From Nocardia arthritidis (GTDB lineage Bacteria; Actinomycetota; Actinomycetes; Mycobacteriales; Mycobacteriaceae), in NCBI RefSeq assembly GCF_011801145.1, contig NZ_CP046172.1, forward strand, positions 7,936,001-8,000,000: a stretch of DNA of 64,000 nt. Direction: 5' to 3'. A program made the translations under genes and the position numbers. A model generated the notes under the pieces. The model saw only the letters and a list, made by a program, of their open reading frames with translations. It had not been told where the DNA came from and made no database searches. Positions 1 to 8,139 of the stretch are shown piece after piece (the stretch's first letter is position 1; each line of letters starts with the position of its first letter).

Positions 1-3000
1 ATCGTGGAAAGGGCCAGCAGCGGCAGCGCGATGGCCGCCGCGACGGCCAAGCCGATACCGATCCCGACGACGGTGGCGAGGGCCAGCAGCGGCAGCCCGA
101 TAGCGAGCGTGGCCGCGATGCCGATACCGAGGCCGACAAGCGTCGCGAGAGCCAGCAGCGGTAGTCCGACGACGGCCGCGATCGCGAGACCGATGCCGAT
201 ACCGAGGCCGAGTGCCGGAATCGCGATGGCGAGCATGGCGGCCAGCGCGACCCCCGCCAACGCGGGCAGCGCGGCGAAGTCCATCGGAAGGCTGAGCAGC
301 CACAGGAACGCGGCCAGACCCTTGCCGACGACATCCAGGCCGATGGCCAGGGTCACCAGGATCGCGGGGATGCCGAAGAAGCCGAAGGCCTCGACCGCCA
401 ACGAGATTGCCGCGCCGGTCAATCCGGCGGCCATGAACGGCAGCCAGATCGCGAGCATCGTCAGCGCGATGATCGGCGAGATCGCGGTGGACACGACCGG
501 CGCGAACGGCCCGAAGATCAGGAACGGGATGCTGAGCACCCCGGCCCAGACGGCATACGGGATACCCATCACGACCGTCGCGACCGAAAGCACGAGGCCG
601 ACGGCGGCGGCCAGGATGCCGCCGGCACCGACCACCGCGGCCAGGGCGACCAGTCCGGCGATGTCCTCGGCGCCGATCAGGATGGCCGCAACGGCGAGCG
701 CAGCGATACCGACCGGAATCGCGGCGATCGCGAGCGGCGGGAACAGCAGCGAGCCGAACACCCAGGTGCCGACGATCATCAGGATGCTCAGCGCCAACGG
801 GATGCTGCTGGCCACGGTCAGCACGGCGGCCAGCCCGGCCAGCGCGAGGCCGGCGAGGGCCGTGATGCCGATGCCGCCGAGCGTCGTCACCAGCTGACCG
901 AAGACCAGCAGCGGGATGGCGAGCAGCGCGAGCGGCGGGTTGACGACGATCAATGCGAAGATCGTCAGCGTCATCATGGCCCAGCTGAAGATGTTGACGG
1001 CCAGACCGCCCACGAAGACGGCGGCGACCGCCGCGACCGCCGTCACGATCGCGGCGGCGGTGACCGCGATCAGGCCGCCACCGGTGAACACGTAGTTCGC
1101 GGCGGCCAGTGCCATGACCCCGGCCGCTGAAGCCGCGCCGAACGCGACCAGCGGAATCCACGCGAACGGCAGCGTGTAGGGCATCACCAGCGCCAACAGA
1201 ACGCCGAGTGCCAACGCACCGAACGCCCAGTCCGCGGCCGCGAACAGGAAGAAGCTGGTGCAGAAGGCAAGCACCAGACCCGAAATACCGACGCCGCCGA
1301 ACAGGAACAGCAGCCCCAGCGCGGCCGGGGCGACGACCAACGCCAGGAAGAACAGCGGCGACAGCAGTGGGCCGAACACCGGAATGGCGAAGGTCAGGAA
1401 GATGGTCGCGGCGAACCCGGCCACCACGGCCACCGCCGTGGCGATGATGCCCGCGGCGGCGGTCAGCAGCACGGCGGCGGCCGCGAACCACCAGAAGACG
1501 AAGGCGGCGGCCAGATGCAGCGCCGTCGCCACCAGCGACCAGGCCATCAGGATGGTGATGGCCGCGGTCCCGACGACCGAGATGCTGAGCAGGCCCGCCA
1601 GCGACACGGCGCCGACCGCGACGCCGATGACCAGCGCGGCCGCGGCGAACAGGATCAGCGCGGCCAGGCCGAGCACCGCCAGCACGGGCAGGGCGATCAG
1701 ACCCCACGGCGTGAGCAGTGACGCCAGTGCAAGCGCGCCGAACAGCAGGGCGGAGACCACGAAAGTCGCTGCCAGCGTGCCGAATCCGGCTATGGCCGTC
1801 GCGATCATGCCGGCCACCAGGATGCCGAAGGCGATGGTGAAGATGAGCGGCACGGCGATCAGGCCGAAGAACGGCGCGACAGCGGCTGCCACCAGTCCGA
1901 GCGCCATGGTGACGATGAACAGGGCCGCGGTTCCGACCAGCCCCAGCGCCGTGACGACGAGGGACGCGGCGATACCGCCGACCACCGTCACCGCGAATCC
2001 GGCGAGACCGAACGCCAGGATGACCGGCGCGAAGACCTGGAATGCGATGAATGCCAAGGGAATTCCGACGATCAACACCGGGATCGCGATAATCGCCAGC
2101 ACGACGAGCACCGGGACCGCGAGGATTGCTATCACGAACACCACCGGCAGTGCCACGATCGCCAGCCCGGCCAGCACAATGCCGCCGATCACCAGCGCGC
2201 CGATCACGAACGGAGCGGCGATGAGTGCGGCTATTCCGATGGCGCCGATCGCCAGCGCACCGGCGAACAGCAACGGCACGATGACGAACAGCCCGAGCGC
2301 GGGCAGGCCCAACAGCGGCAGCGCGGCGTTGTGCCGGTCGAGCAGACCGGTGTGGGTCACCATGGCGCGGATGTCGTTCAGCAGCGGCCGCAGTGCGCTC
2401 ACCGGATCAGTGACCATGCCCAGGATCGGCGCGATGTACCCGAGCACCGGCGCCAGCCCGCCCGCGAAGGGCGCGACATATCCGAGCACCGTCGAGGCGA
2501 GCCCCTCGAGCCCGCCACCTTGGGGGTTGCTGATCTGCCGCAGGCCTTCGGCCAAGTGCTGCAACGGATTTCCGTCACCGGCCGTATCGCCGAAGAGCGG
2601 GCTCAGCAGCTGACGCAATCCCTGCTCCGGCTCGGCGTCGCGCGGGAAGCCGAACAGCGTGCGCGCCTGATCGAGCAGATTGTCGATCGGGTTGACATCG
2701 CTGTCGCGACGGTAGCCTGCCTGCTCGATCGCCTGGCCGACAAAACCCAGCAGGTCCTGGACAGGCTGACGCAGCGGCCCGGAGGGGAAGGTCTGGTCGG
2801 ACCAGTCGGCAAGCTGTTTCAAGTCCAGCCCGGAACCCTGCACCTGCGCGGCGACCTGAGCCAGCTCCGTCACCGGCGACGGTACGGGTCCGAGCAGACT
2901 CTGCGGGTCCATCGCGCCAACGGCGTTGTTTCGCAGCTGATCGGCAACCGGGGGCGCGGAGGCGGGAATCGGAGTGGTCGGGCGATCGGTCGCCGGAGCG

Positions 3001-3398
3001 GTGCCCGCCGGTGTCGCGCCGGGGACGGGAACGCCGAAAGCGTTGAGCGCGTTGCTTGCCATGGCGCCTAGATCGGCGCCGATCTGCGGAACGGCGGACC
3101 CGATATCCGGAACGGCACCGGCGAAGTTGGGAACGATCTTGCCGAGGTCGGGCACGATATTTCCCGCACCGGACGTGCCGATACCCAAGGTGGGCCGAAG
3201 TCCCAGGTCGCCTATGTTCGCCACGGCGGGCGGGACGTTCGGAGCGTCGGCCGCGGCCCTGGCGCCGGTCACCATCACGCCGGTCATCGACGCGAACGCG
3301 GCCGCGGCGTACAGGCCACGACGATTGCGCTTGACTTCCTTGCGATGCCGGCCGCCATCCTGCTTGGCCGTCCGGTTGAATGCGTGCTTGCCAGACAT
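1..3398 (-). CDS. Giant hydrophobic repeat membrane protein, 3' end outside window
   Basis: One open frame runs on the minus strand from an ATG at 3398, preceded by AAAGGTG, to the left edge without a stop, giving at least 1,132 codons. The first 50 residues are strongly basic and then hydrophobic, ending in ARAAA, like a long signal peptide. Residues about 51-350 are a Pro/Ala-rich soluble part. From about residue 355 onward nearly everything is Ala/Val/Ile/Leu/Gly with almost no charge, which would form dozens of membrane-length segments. At the left edge a 69-bp (23-residue) unit containing LPLLALAT recurs at least three times (phase positions 13, 82 and 151). No family is recognised. The long plus-strand open frames over this region are compositional shadows. 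Role unknown; an envelope or surface protein is a guess. Confidence 0.75.
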   Translation of the reverse strand, partial: MSGKHAFNRTAKQDGGRHRKEVKRNRRGLYAAAAFASMTGVMVTGARAAADAPNVPPAVANIGDLGLRPTLGIGTSGAGNIVPDLGKIVPNFAGAVPDIGSAVPQIGADLGAMASNALNAFGVPVPGATPAGTAPATDRPTTPIPASAPPVADQLRNNAVGAMDPQSLLGPVPSPVTELAQVAAQVQGSGLDLKQLADWSDQTFPSGPLRQPVQDLLGFVGQAIEQAGYRRDSDVNPIDNLLDQARTLFGFPRDAEPEQGLRQLLSPLFGDTAGDGNPLQHLAEGLRQISNPQGGGLEGLASTVLGYVAPFAGGLAPVLGYIAPILGMVTDPVSALRPLLNDIRAMVTHTGLLDRHNAALPLLGLPALGLFVIVPLLFAGALAIGAIGIAALIAAPFVIGALVIGGIVLAGLAIVALPVVFVIAILAVPVLVVLAIIAIPVLIVGIPLAFIAFQVFAPVILAFGLAGFAVTVVGGIAASLVVTALGLVGTAALFIVTMALGLVAAAVAPFFGLIAVPLIFTIAFGILVAGMIATAIAGFGTLAATFVVSALLFGALALASLLTPWGLIALPVLAVLGLAALILFAAAALVIGVAVGAVSLAGLLSISVVGTAAITILMAWSLVATALHLAAAFVFWWFAAAAVLLTAAAGIIATAVAVVAGFAATIFLTFAIPVFGPLLSPLFFLALVVAPAALGLLFLFGGVGISGLVLAFCTSFFLFAAADWAFGALALGVLLALVMPYTLPFAWIPLVAFGAASAAGVMALAAANYVFTGGGLIAVTAAAIVTAVAAVAAVFVGGLAVNIFSWAMMTLTIFALIVVNPPLALLAIPLLVFGQLVTTLGGIGITALAGLALAGLAAVLTVASSIPLALSILMIVGTWVFGSLLFPPLAIAAIPVGIAALAVAAILIGAEDIAGLVALAAVVGAGGILAAAVGLVLSVATVVMGIPYAVWAGVLSIPFLIFGPFAPVVSTAISPIIALTMLAIWLPFMAAGLTGAAISLAVEAFGFFGIPAILVTLAIGLDVVGKGLAAFLWLLSLPMDFAALPALAGVALAAMLAIAIPALGLGIGIGLAIAAVVGLPLLALATLVGLGIGIAATLAIGLPLLALATVVGIGIGLAVAAAIALPLLALST

Positions 3399-3469
3399 GG
3401 AATCACCTTTCGAACGAGGGATTGTGCATCAATGCCCGGCCGAATCGACCGGGCGACCGCGCCACGACC

Positions 3470-3784
3470 TCAGGGCCGGACGGGACCGCTTTCTCCCGGC
3501 GCACACACCGCCCGGGACGAACCACCTGAAGTGCCGATGGTGAGCCCGATGCGGCTGTGATCCAGCCCGCCGATATCGCGGCAGCGAATGAAGGCGTGTT
3601 GCCCCACACCGGACCCCGGCTGACAGGTCAGGGTGATCTGGTTGGGCACCGCGGAATCGACCGTGCATCCCTCCGGAACCTCAGGCCCCGGAGCGGCGGA
3701 CGCCGGCCCTATGACGAGCACAGGCCCCGCAATCGCGAGGGCGCACGCCGCACAGAACGTGACGAACTTCGTGTCGATGTACAT
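3470..3784 (-). CDS. Small secreted Cys-containing protein
   Basis: 104 residues with a clear Sec signal peptide: short n-region MYIDTKF, a hydrophobic core to about residue 25, and a PASAAP cleavage region. The mature part is about 73 residues with four Cys, in the contexts GCT, TCQ, RCR and VCA, consistent with two disulfides. It resembles the many small secreted unknown proteins of mycolic-acid actinobacteria. It lies upstream of the giant hydrophobic protein on the same strand, about 70 bp away, so co-transcription is possible. No strong ribosome site is visible before the ATG. Function unknown. Confidence 0.6.
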   Translation of the reverse strand: MYIDTKFVTFCAACALAIAGPVLVIGPASAAPGPEVPEGCTVDSAVPNQITLTCQPGSGVGQHAFIRCRDIGGLDHSRIGLTIGTSGGSSRAVCAPGESGPVRP

Positions 3785-4232
3785 GCCACAGAGCGTGGGT
3801 TGCTAAAGGTTTGCTGAACTATGAGCGCCGTCACAATCCGCTCCCGAGCACGCCCCCGACCTGCGAGGACGACTTATCCTGCGCGGATCCGCAGCGGATT
3901 CTTCCTACGCAAAATTGACAGCGGACCCCTTGATCCTCGAGCCCGAATCGCGATAATGATCGGCTCACGAGAACGACCGATCACCAGCCCTTTTCCGACA
4001 ATTCGATCCGACCCGCACCCCATCGGGATCAGTCGACCAAGACACCGCAAGGCACATAAAAAACACCGACCGCGAGCGAACAGTCGGCGTTTCGAATATG
4101 CGCCCCTTACTGGCACCGATTACAGCGCATGCGACTCTAAGCGACCGTGCACCAGCCTCCTACGCCTCGATAACATTCATGGCGTTTGTGCCATGTGCTG
4201 GGCCGCGCGGCTCGGTAGCGGATCGGGGGCGG
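3785..4232. other. Intergenic region between divergent genes
   Basis: No convincing gene. This 448-bp gap separates the secreted Cys protein (minus) from mraY (plus), so it should hold both promoters. It is more AT-rich than its surroundings near 4055 (a run of A). The plus frame upstream of mraY stays open from 4098 but lacks MraY-like sequence before the ATG at 4233. Confidence 0.5.
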
Positions 4233-5309
4233 ATGAGACAGATCCTGTTTGCGGTAGCGATTGCCTTGACGGTGTCGATCACGTTGACACCGTTGCTGGT
4301 TCGCTTGTTCAACCGAGCGAAAATGGGCCAGGAGATCCGCGCGGAAGGCCCCGCAAGCCACCACGCAAAACGGGGCACACCCACCATGGGCGGTATCGCC
4401 ATCCTCGCCGGGATGTGGTCCGGCTACCTCGGGTCACACCTGATCGGCGTACGCTACGACGCGCCGGGCGTGACGGCATCAGGGCTGCTGGTGCTCGGTT
4501 TGGCCACGGCGATGGGTCTGGTCGGCTTCCTGGACGACTTCATCAAGCTGTACAAGCAACGCAACCTCGGGCTCACCGCGAAGGGCAAGTACATCGGCCA
4601 GTTCGGTGCGGCAATCATTTTCGGCATCCTCGCACTGCGATTTCCTGACAGCACCGGACTGACCCCGGCCAGTCGCCACATCTCGATCATTCGCGATCTG
4701 AGCTGGTTGTCGTTGATCCCGGTGCTGTTCGTACTGTGGGTCTGTTTCCTGGTGGCCGCCTGGTCGAACGCCGTGAATATCACCGATGGACTGGACGGCC
4801 TCGCCGCAGGATCGATGGCACTGACCTTGGGTGCCTACGTGTTGATCACGTTCTGGCAGTACGTCAACGCCTGCACCACTCGCCCCGGCGCAGGCTGCTA
4901 CACCGTGCGCGATCCGCTGGACCTGGCACTGATCTGCGCAGCGACAGCAGCGGCTTGCGTGGGCTTCCTGTGGTGGAACGCGGCACCAGCGAAGATCTTC
5001 ATGGGCGACACCGGATCTCTCGCCTTGGGCGGACTGCTCGCCGGACTGTCGATCACGACCCGGACCGAACTGCTGATGGTGGTCATCGGTGCCTTGTTCT
5101 GCGCGGAGATCCTCTCGGTGCTGTTGCAGATCGTGGTGTTCCGCAAAACCGGTCGTCGGTTGTTTCGCATCGCGCCGATGCACCACCACTTCGAACTCAG
5201 CAGCTGGCCCGAGACCACCGTCTCCATCCGGTTCTGGCTCCTCGCCGGACTGTCCGCGGCCGCCGGACTGATGCTGTTCTACGGTGAGCACCTCTCCGTG
5301 ACCGGCTGA
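4233..5309 (+). CDS. mraY: Phospho-MurNAc-pentapeptide translocase (solitary MraY)
   Basis: 358 residues, the usual MraY length. The ATG at 4233 begins [14 protein letters not shown], the typical first membrane helix. MraY transfers phospho-MurNAc-pentapeptide from UDP to undecaprenyl phosphate, making lipid I at the inner membrane. Family signatures are intact: the LDDFIKL acidic motif, [25 protein letters not shown] and the MHHHFEL histidine motif. About ten hydrophobic helices are evident. Normally mraY sits between murF and murD in the division/cell-wall cluster. Here no mur, fts or other cell-wall synthesis gene is adjacent, so this is probably a second copy; that cannot be proved from the window. 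No catalytic defect is visible. Confidence 0.93.
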   Translation: MRQILFAVAIALTVSITLTPLLVRLFNRAKMGQEIRAEGPASHHAKRGTPTMGGIAILAGMWSGYLGSHLIGVRYDAPGVTASGLLVLGLATAMGLVGFLDDFIKLYKQRNLGLTAKGKYIGQFGAAIIFGILALRFPDSTGLTPASRHISIIRDLSWLSLIPVLFVLWVCFLVAAWSNAVNITDGLDGLAAGSMALTLGAYVLITFWQYVNACTTRPGAGCYTVRDPLDLALICAATAAACVGFLWWNAAPAKIFMGDTGSLALGGLLAGLSITTRTELLMVVIGALFCAEILSVLLQIVVFRKTGRRLFRIAPMHHHFELSSWPETTVSIRFWLLAGLSAAAGLMLFYGEHLSVTG

Positions 5310-5429
5310 TCGGTAAACGCACTCATCTGCCGCGGGCGCGCGTTGGTCAATCGTTCAGATTGGCTGGGCGACATGGCCTTCCGTCGCACCCAAATCTATG
5401 CGAGCATTCACGCGACGCAAGGCATCTCG

Positions 5430-5648
5430 TTACTTGCGCGCAGCAGCTACCGTGAGGGTCGTGCCCAGGTTCAGGGTCAGGTCCGTGCCGCGCGCAACTG
5501 TCGAATTCCACAGCCACGGCTGCGCCCGCACATCACGGGTTGGCAGGTGCGTCCGATCACCCACCAGCACGGTAATTCGCTCGGCAGGCGCGCCTCCGTC
5601 GATCGATGCTGCGTGCCGTGGCATGCGTCGTGAGGATGGGAACCTCAT
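5430..5648 (-). CDS. Small hypothetical ORF, doubtful
   Basis: 72 codons from an ATG at 5648 in the otherwise empty 5310-5753 gap. The translation has an ordinary amino-acid balance (contains RITVLVGDRTHLPTR and WLWNSTVARG), but no family is recognised and no good ribosome site is visible. It could be a real small protein, the tail of a decayed gene or chance. The flanks (5310-5429 and 5649-5753) show nothing else. Confidence 0.2.
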   Translation of the reverse strand: MRFPSSRRMPRHAASIDGGAPAERITVLVGDRTHLPTRDVRAQPWLWNSTVARGTDLTLNLGTTLTVAAARK

Positions 5649-5753
5649 TCGCCACGATGACGCGCTGACCGCAGTGAGTCCGGAATGGGGTTTTCGACCG
5701 GTACTTCGGTCACCGGGCGCGGTCGGATGGCCGTTCAGCGATGGTTGCCGGGG

Positions 5754-6068
5754 TTACCGCGAACTACCGGGTTGACCGGGACTACCGGGCGGAACGGGAC
5801 TATTAGGATTTCCGCCCTCGGCTTGATTGGGCGCGGGTTGACCGGGTTGACCGGGAGAGCCGGGTTGACCGGGACCACCAGGATTACCTGGTTGACCGGG
5901 AGGGCCTGGCTCCGTATTTGTGTCGGTGAGCTGAAATGCGAACAACTCCCTCGTGTCCAGACGCGTGTTGGATGCTTGTTCACCGGCGTGCGCAGATCCT
6001 CCGCCTGCGACATCGGGGCTGACACCGGCCGCGGCGGCCAGCACGGACAATACGAATTGAGGGGCCAT
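5754..6068 (-). CDS. Collagen-like Gly-X-Pro repeat protein
   Basis: 104 residues from the ATG at 6068, with GAAAGGATAG just upstream inside the end of the preceding gene. The N-terminal 28 residues are Ala/Val/Gly-rich and end in SAHAG, possibly a weak export signal, although no Lys or Arg precedes the hydrophobic stretch. Residues 29-53 form a charged linker (DTRELFAFQLTDT). Residues 55-78 are eight uninterrupted collagen triplets: GPP, GQP, GNP, GGP, GQP, GSP, GQP, GQP. A spacer and then GSP GQP GSS follow to the end. Proline occupies the third (Y) position in all eight triplets, the position hydroxylated in animal collagens. The gene starts 5 nt after the stop of a prolyl-hydroxylase-like oxygenase, so it is likely translationally coupled and may be its substrate. 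A RiPP-type leader/core reading is an alternative. Confidence 0.7.
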   Translation of the reverse strand: MAPQFVLSVLAAAAGVSPDVAGGGSAHAGEQASNTRLDTRELFAFQLTDTNTEPGPPGQPGNPGGPGQPGSPGQPGQPAPNQAEGGNPNSPVPPGSPGQPGSSR

Positions 6069-6073
6069 GGCAC

Positions 6074-6763
6074 CTATCCTTTCGTGAGTTCGCTTCCGCT
6101 CCAGGCAGAGGAAGACGGTGGGTGGACCCAACCGTTGAAAGCGAAACGGCTATCGACGAATTCACCGCTCGGGCAACTCACCGGCCGCACCTCATGGCGG
6201 GCGGTCGCTGGAAAGAACACGACGGTGTCGTGCTGGGGCTCGATGTCACGGTAGGCTGCCGAATCCACGGCTCGCCCTTCACGGACACCGGTATCGAATA
6301 TGCGCAACGCTCCTCCAGAGAACGCACGAGGAGTGCGGTGCAGGTAGTACACGAATGTCAAGGCTCGCTCCGTGCCGCCATCGCGCACATCGATGTGTGG
6401 CCGGTAGAAATCGCCGTCATTGTGGGCAGTGAAGTGGTACTCCAGACCCCGCGACGGGTCGATGACGACCCCCAAGATCTCTTCGACAAGGGGAAGTACT
6501 CTCAGCACGGCCTGCTCCAGGCTCGGCATCGGTAGCTCGATACTGCGCGAACGACGGATATCGCGGTTCTCCACCAGGCCACCATCGAGGATCATGGACG
6601 GTGTGAACCGCGTCTGGGTGGCCATGGCGCAATCCAGGACACGATCGGCCTCGGCCTCGCCGAGAAACCCTTCGAAGTGACACATCGGCACCGCGATCGA
6701 CAGCGGAGCAACACCGTTCCATGACCATGGCACCGTGTGTGCCTCGGTGCCGTCGATACTCAA
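6074..6763 (-). CDS. Prolyl-4-hydroxylase-like 2OG-Fe(II) oxygenase
   Basis: 229 residues. The best start is a TTG at 6763 with GAAGGGG about 8 nt upstream. The C-terminal two thirds match the 2-oxoglutarate/Fe(II) dioxygenase jelly roll. YRPHIDV supplies the His123-x-Asp125 iron ligands and is very close to the Y-x-PH-x-D motif of collagen prolyl 4-hydroxylases. ARHEV gives the distal His190. SRFAFNGWVH supplies Arg206 for 2-oxoglutarate. Such enzymes hydroxylate peptidyl or free proline and similar carbons. The next gene, starting 5 nt later, encodes Gly-X-Pro triplets, which suggests peptidyl-proline hydroxylation. Which residue it modifies is inference. A free-amino-acid hydroxylase remains possible. 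Confidence 0.82.
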   Translation of the reverse strand: MSIDGTEAHTVPWSWNGVAPLSIAVPMCHFEGFLGEAEADRVLDCAMATQTRFTPSMILDGGLVENRDIRRSRSIELPMPSLEQAVLRVLPLVEEILGVVIDPSRGLEYHFTAHNDGDFYRPHIDVRDGGTERALTFVYYLHRTPRAFSGGALRIFDTGVREGRAVDSAAYRDIEPQHDTVVFFPATARHEVRPVSCPSGEFVDSRFAFNGWVHPPSSSAWSGSELTKG

Positions 6764-7004
6764 ACGTCAACCGCCCCTTCCCATCTCAGCATCCTACGGA
6801 GATGCGTCCATGATCATCAGCATACATACCACCGTTACCTTCGCGGTATCGATGCAGGGCGACTCGTGGTAGAGCTGTCCCCGGCCGAACGTCCGCACAT
6901 GCGCGGGGCGCGTGTTCGACAAAGCCATCTGATCAGTTGCCCGACAGCGCAACTCGATCTGCACGGATACCCGCCCTCGTAGAAGTTGTTGTGGCTGTTA
7001 ACTT
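6764..7004. other. Intergenic, no gene seen
   Basis: This 241-bp stretch lies upstream of the oxygenase gene and should carry its promoter (read leftward). No convincing protein, RNA or repeat was recognised. Confidence 0.4.
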
Positions 7005-7247
7005 TTGACGATTACCGGTGTCGCATTTCTCGGTCTTCGGCACGCCGCCGAGGCCCAGGCGGTCACCGTCGAACAATCGGGCAAGGGCGCCGAGGCGTTG
7101 GAAGCACTCGCCCGCGCCTACGCCCTGGTGACGGCCAACAGGACCACGACCGCCGCCGTTCCTCGAGTGGGCACGCGGAGCTTGGTTTACAACAACGAGC
7201 CCTACATCGAACTCGTTAACGCGCAGTTTTCCGAGGGCAACAGCTAG
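7005..7247 (+). CDS. Small hypothetical ORF, possibly a gene remnant
   Basis: 80 codons from a TTG at 7005 to a TAG at 7247. The translation looks protein-like (VTVEQSGKGAEALEALARAY, and the tail LVYNNEPYIELVNAQF), but no family was recognised and no ribosome site is evident. It lies directly outside the left copy of the 163-bp direct repeat, so it may be the 3' part of a gene broken by rearrangement. Confidence 0.3.
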   Translation: MTITGVAFLGLRHAAEAQAVTVEQSGKGAEALEALARAYALVTANRTTTAAVPRVGTRSLVYNNEPYIELVNAQFSEGNS

Positions 7248-7303
7248 CGCCCGATGGCTGGGCCTGGCCGCCGGTAATCACTCGGATTCTGGCGGCCAAT
7301 GCC

Positions 7304-7466
7304 GCTTACGGAGCGGTTGTCAAGATGAAATGCGCTGCGGCACAGCCTATCCACAGCTCCACGGTAGCGGCCGCCAACCGTAACCCTGTCAACGCGCGGT
7401 TCGTATACTGTCCGCAAACGCGAAATCCGCAGGTACTTGACCTGCGGATTCTGTTCGAGTGGACCT
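7304..7466 (+). repeat. 163-bp direct repeat, copy A
   Basis: This segment matches 12297-12459 in the same orientation over 163 bp with only seven mismatches. Near its right end is an inverted repeat at 7424-7450, with 11-bp arms (aatccgcaggt / acctgcggatt) around a 5-base loop. The two copies bracket about 4.8 kb of accessory DNA containing IS remnants. The element is non-coding as far as can be seen. Confidence 0.9.
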
Positions 7467-7712
7467 GACGGACCAGCATACGAACCGCACGGTGCTGGTC
7501 GACGGGCCTGACATCACGATCCGCGCGGTGGGCACCCGGCAACCGGTCGACGGTGCCGTCCGATGAACGGCCACAACGACAACACGGCTGCGGACGGAGC
7601 GGCGGGTGGTCGACGTCCTATAGCTACTACCCCAAACGCCGATCACGGCAACGACAACTACGCCGGTCGACACGCAAGGAGACAAGGGGGCCAAATCGAT
7701 CGTGACGACGCG
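7467..7712. other. Non-coding or decayed stretch after repeat A
   Basis: A short frame (7455-7566, GTG start at 7458) encodes about 35 residues of no recognised family. The rest, up to the IS30 remnant, has no interpretable frame. It is probably decayed mobile-element or gene-fragment DNA. Confidence 0.35.
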
Positions 7713-7904
7713 AAGAGTCCGTGGCAGCGCGGCAGCAACGAGAACACGAATGGTCTTGTCCGCCAATATCTTCCCCGACACCTGGACCTGCGCACCTACA
7801 GCCGAACCGATCTGGACGCCATCGCCGACGAACTCAACGGCCGCCCTCGACAAACCCTCGGATTCCGCACACCATCAGAAGCACTCGAAGAGGTGTTGCG
7901 ATGA
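7713..7904 (+). pseudogene. IS30-family transposase, C-terminal remnant
   Basis: About 63 codons beginning SPWQRGSNENTNGLVRQYLP and ending SEALEEVLR match the C-terminal end of IS30-family DDE transposases, including the segment that carries the catalytic Glu (GSNENTNG). The upstream part of the same open frame has no transposase similarity, so everything N-terminal is missing. No terminal inverted repeats were found. It is a dead fragment marking past insertion activity. Confidence 0.85.
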
Positions 7905-7968
7905 CCGCCTGAACCCACAGCAGTTACCGGACGTGAGGCCAACCAGCCGTCCGCTACCCTCGTGTAGT

Positions 7969-8137
7969 TCAAAGGGCGAGCATGGCGGCAGTGACCTGGT
8001 CGGCTGCGGCGTGCCGCAGGGCGGTACCCATGTCATCGAGGACGAGCAGCCTCGCCGTTGCCGACCGGGAAGAACGGGTCGGCGCGACCGTGTACCACGA
8101 GCGTGGGCATGTCTAGTGCCGTGTCCCGGTTTTCGCG
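7969..8137 (-). pseudogene. Alpha/beta hydrolase C-terminal remnant, frameshifted
   Basis: Downstream of the amine oxidase on the same strand, one frame reads DMPTLVVHGRADPFFPVGNG, the classic Asp-loop strand of alpha/beta hydrolases. After about 8050 the homology continues in another frame as RLLVLDDMGTALRHAAADQV, the position of the DGMGH motif, where the catalytic His appears replaced, to a TGA at 7969. The catalytic-Ser half is absent. This is a truncated and frameshifted fragment. Confidence 0.75.
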
Positions 8138-8139
8138 GG

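Noticed and set aside
4..3071. Long plus-strand open frames over the first 3 kb
   Set aside because: They are low-complexity translations rich in Ala/Pro/Ser/Arg opposite a continuous hydrophobic frame with a signal peptide and ribosome site; the minus strand is the real one.
4233..5309. Possibility that this is the dcw cluster edge
   Set aside because: Flanking genes are a small secreted protein and an oxygenase/collagen-like pair, not murF, murD or ftsW.
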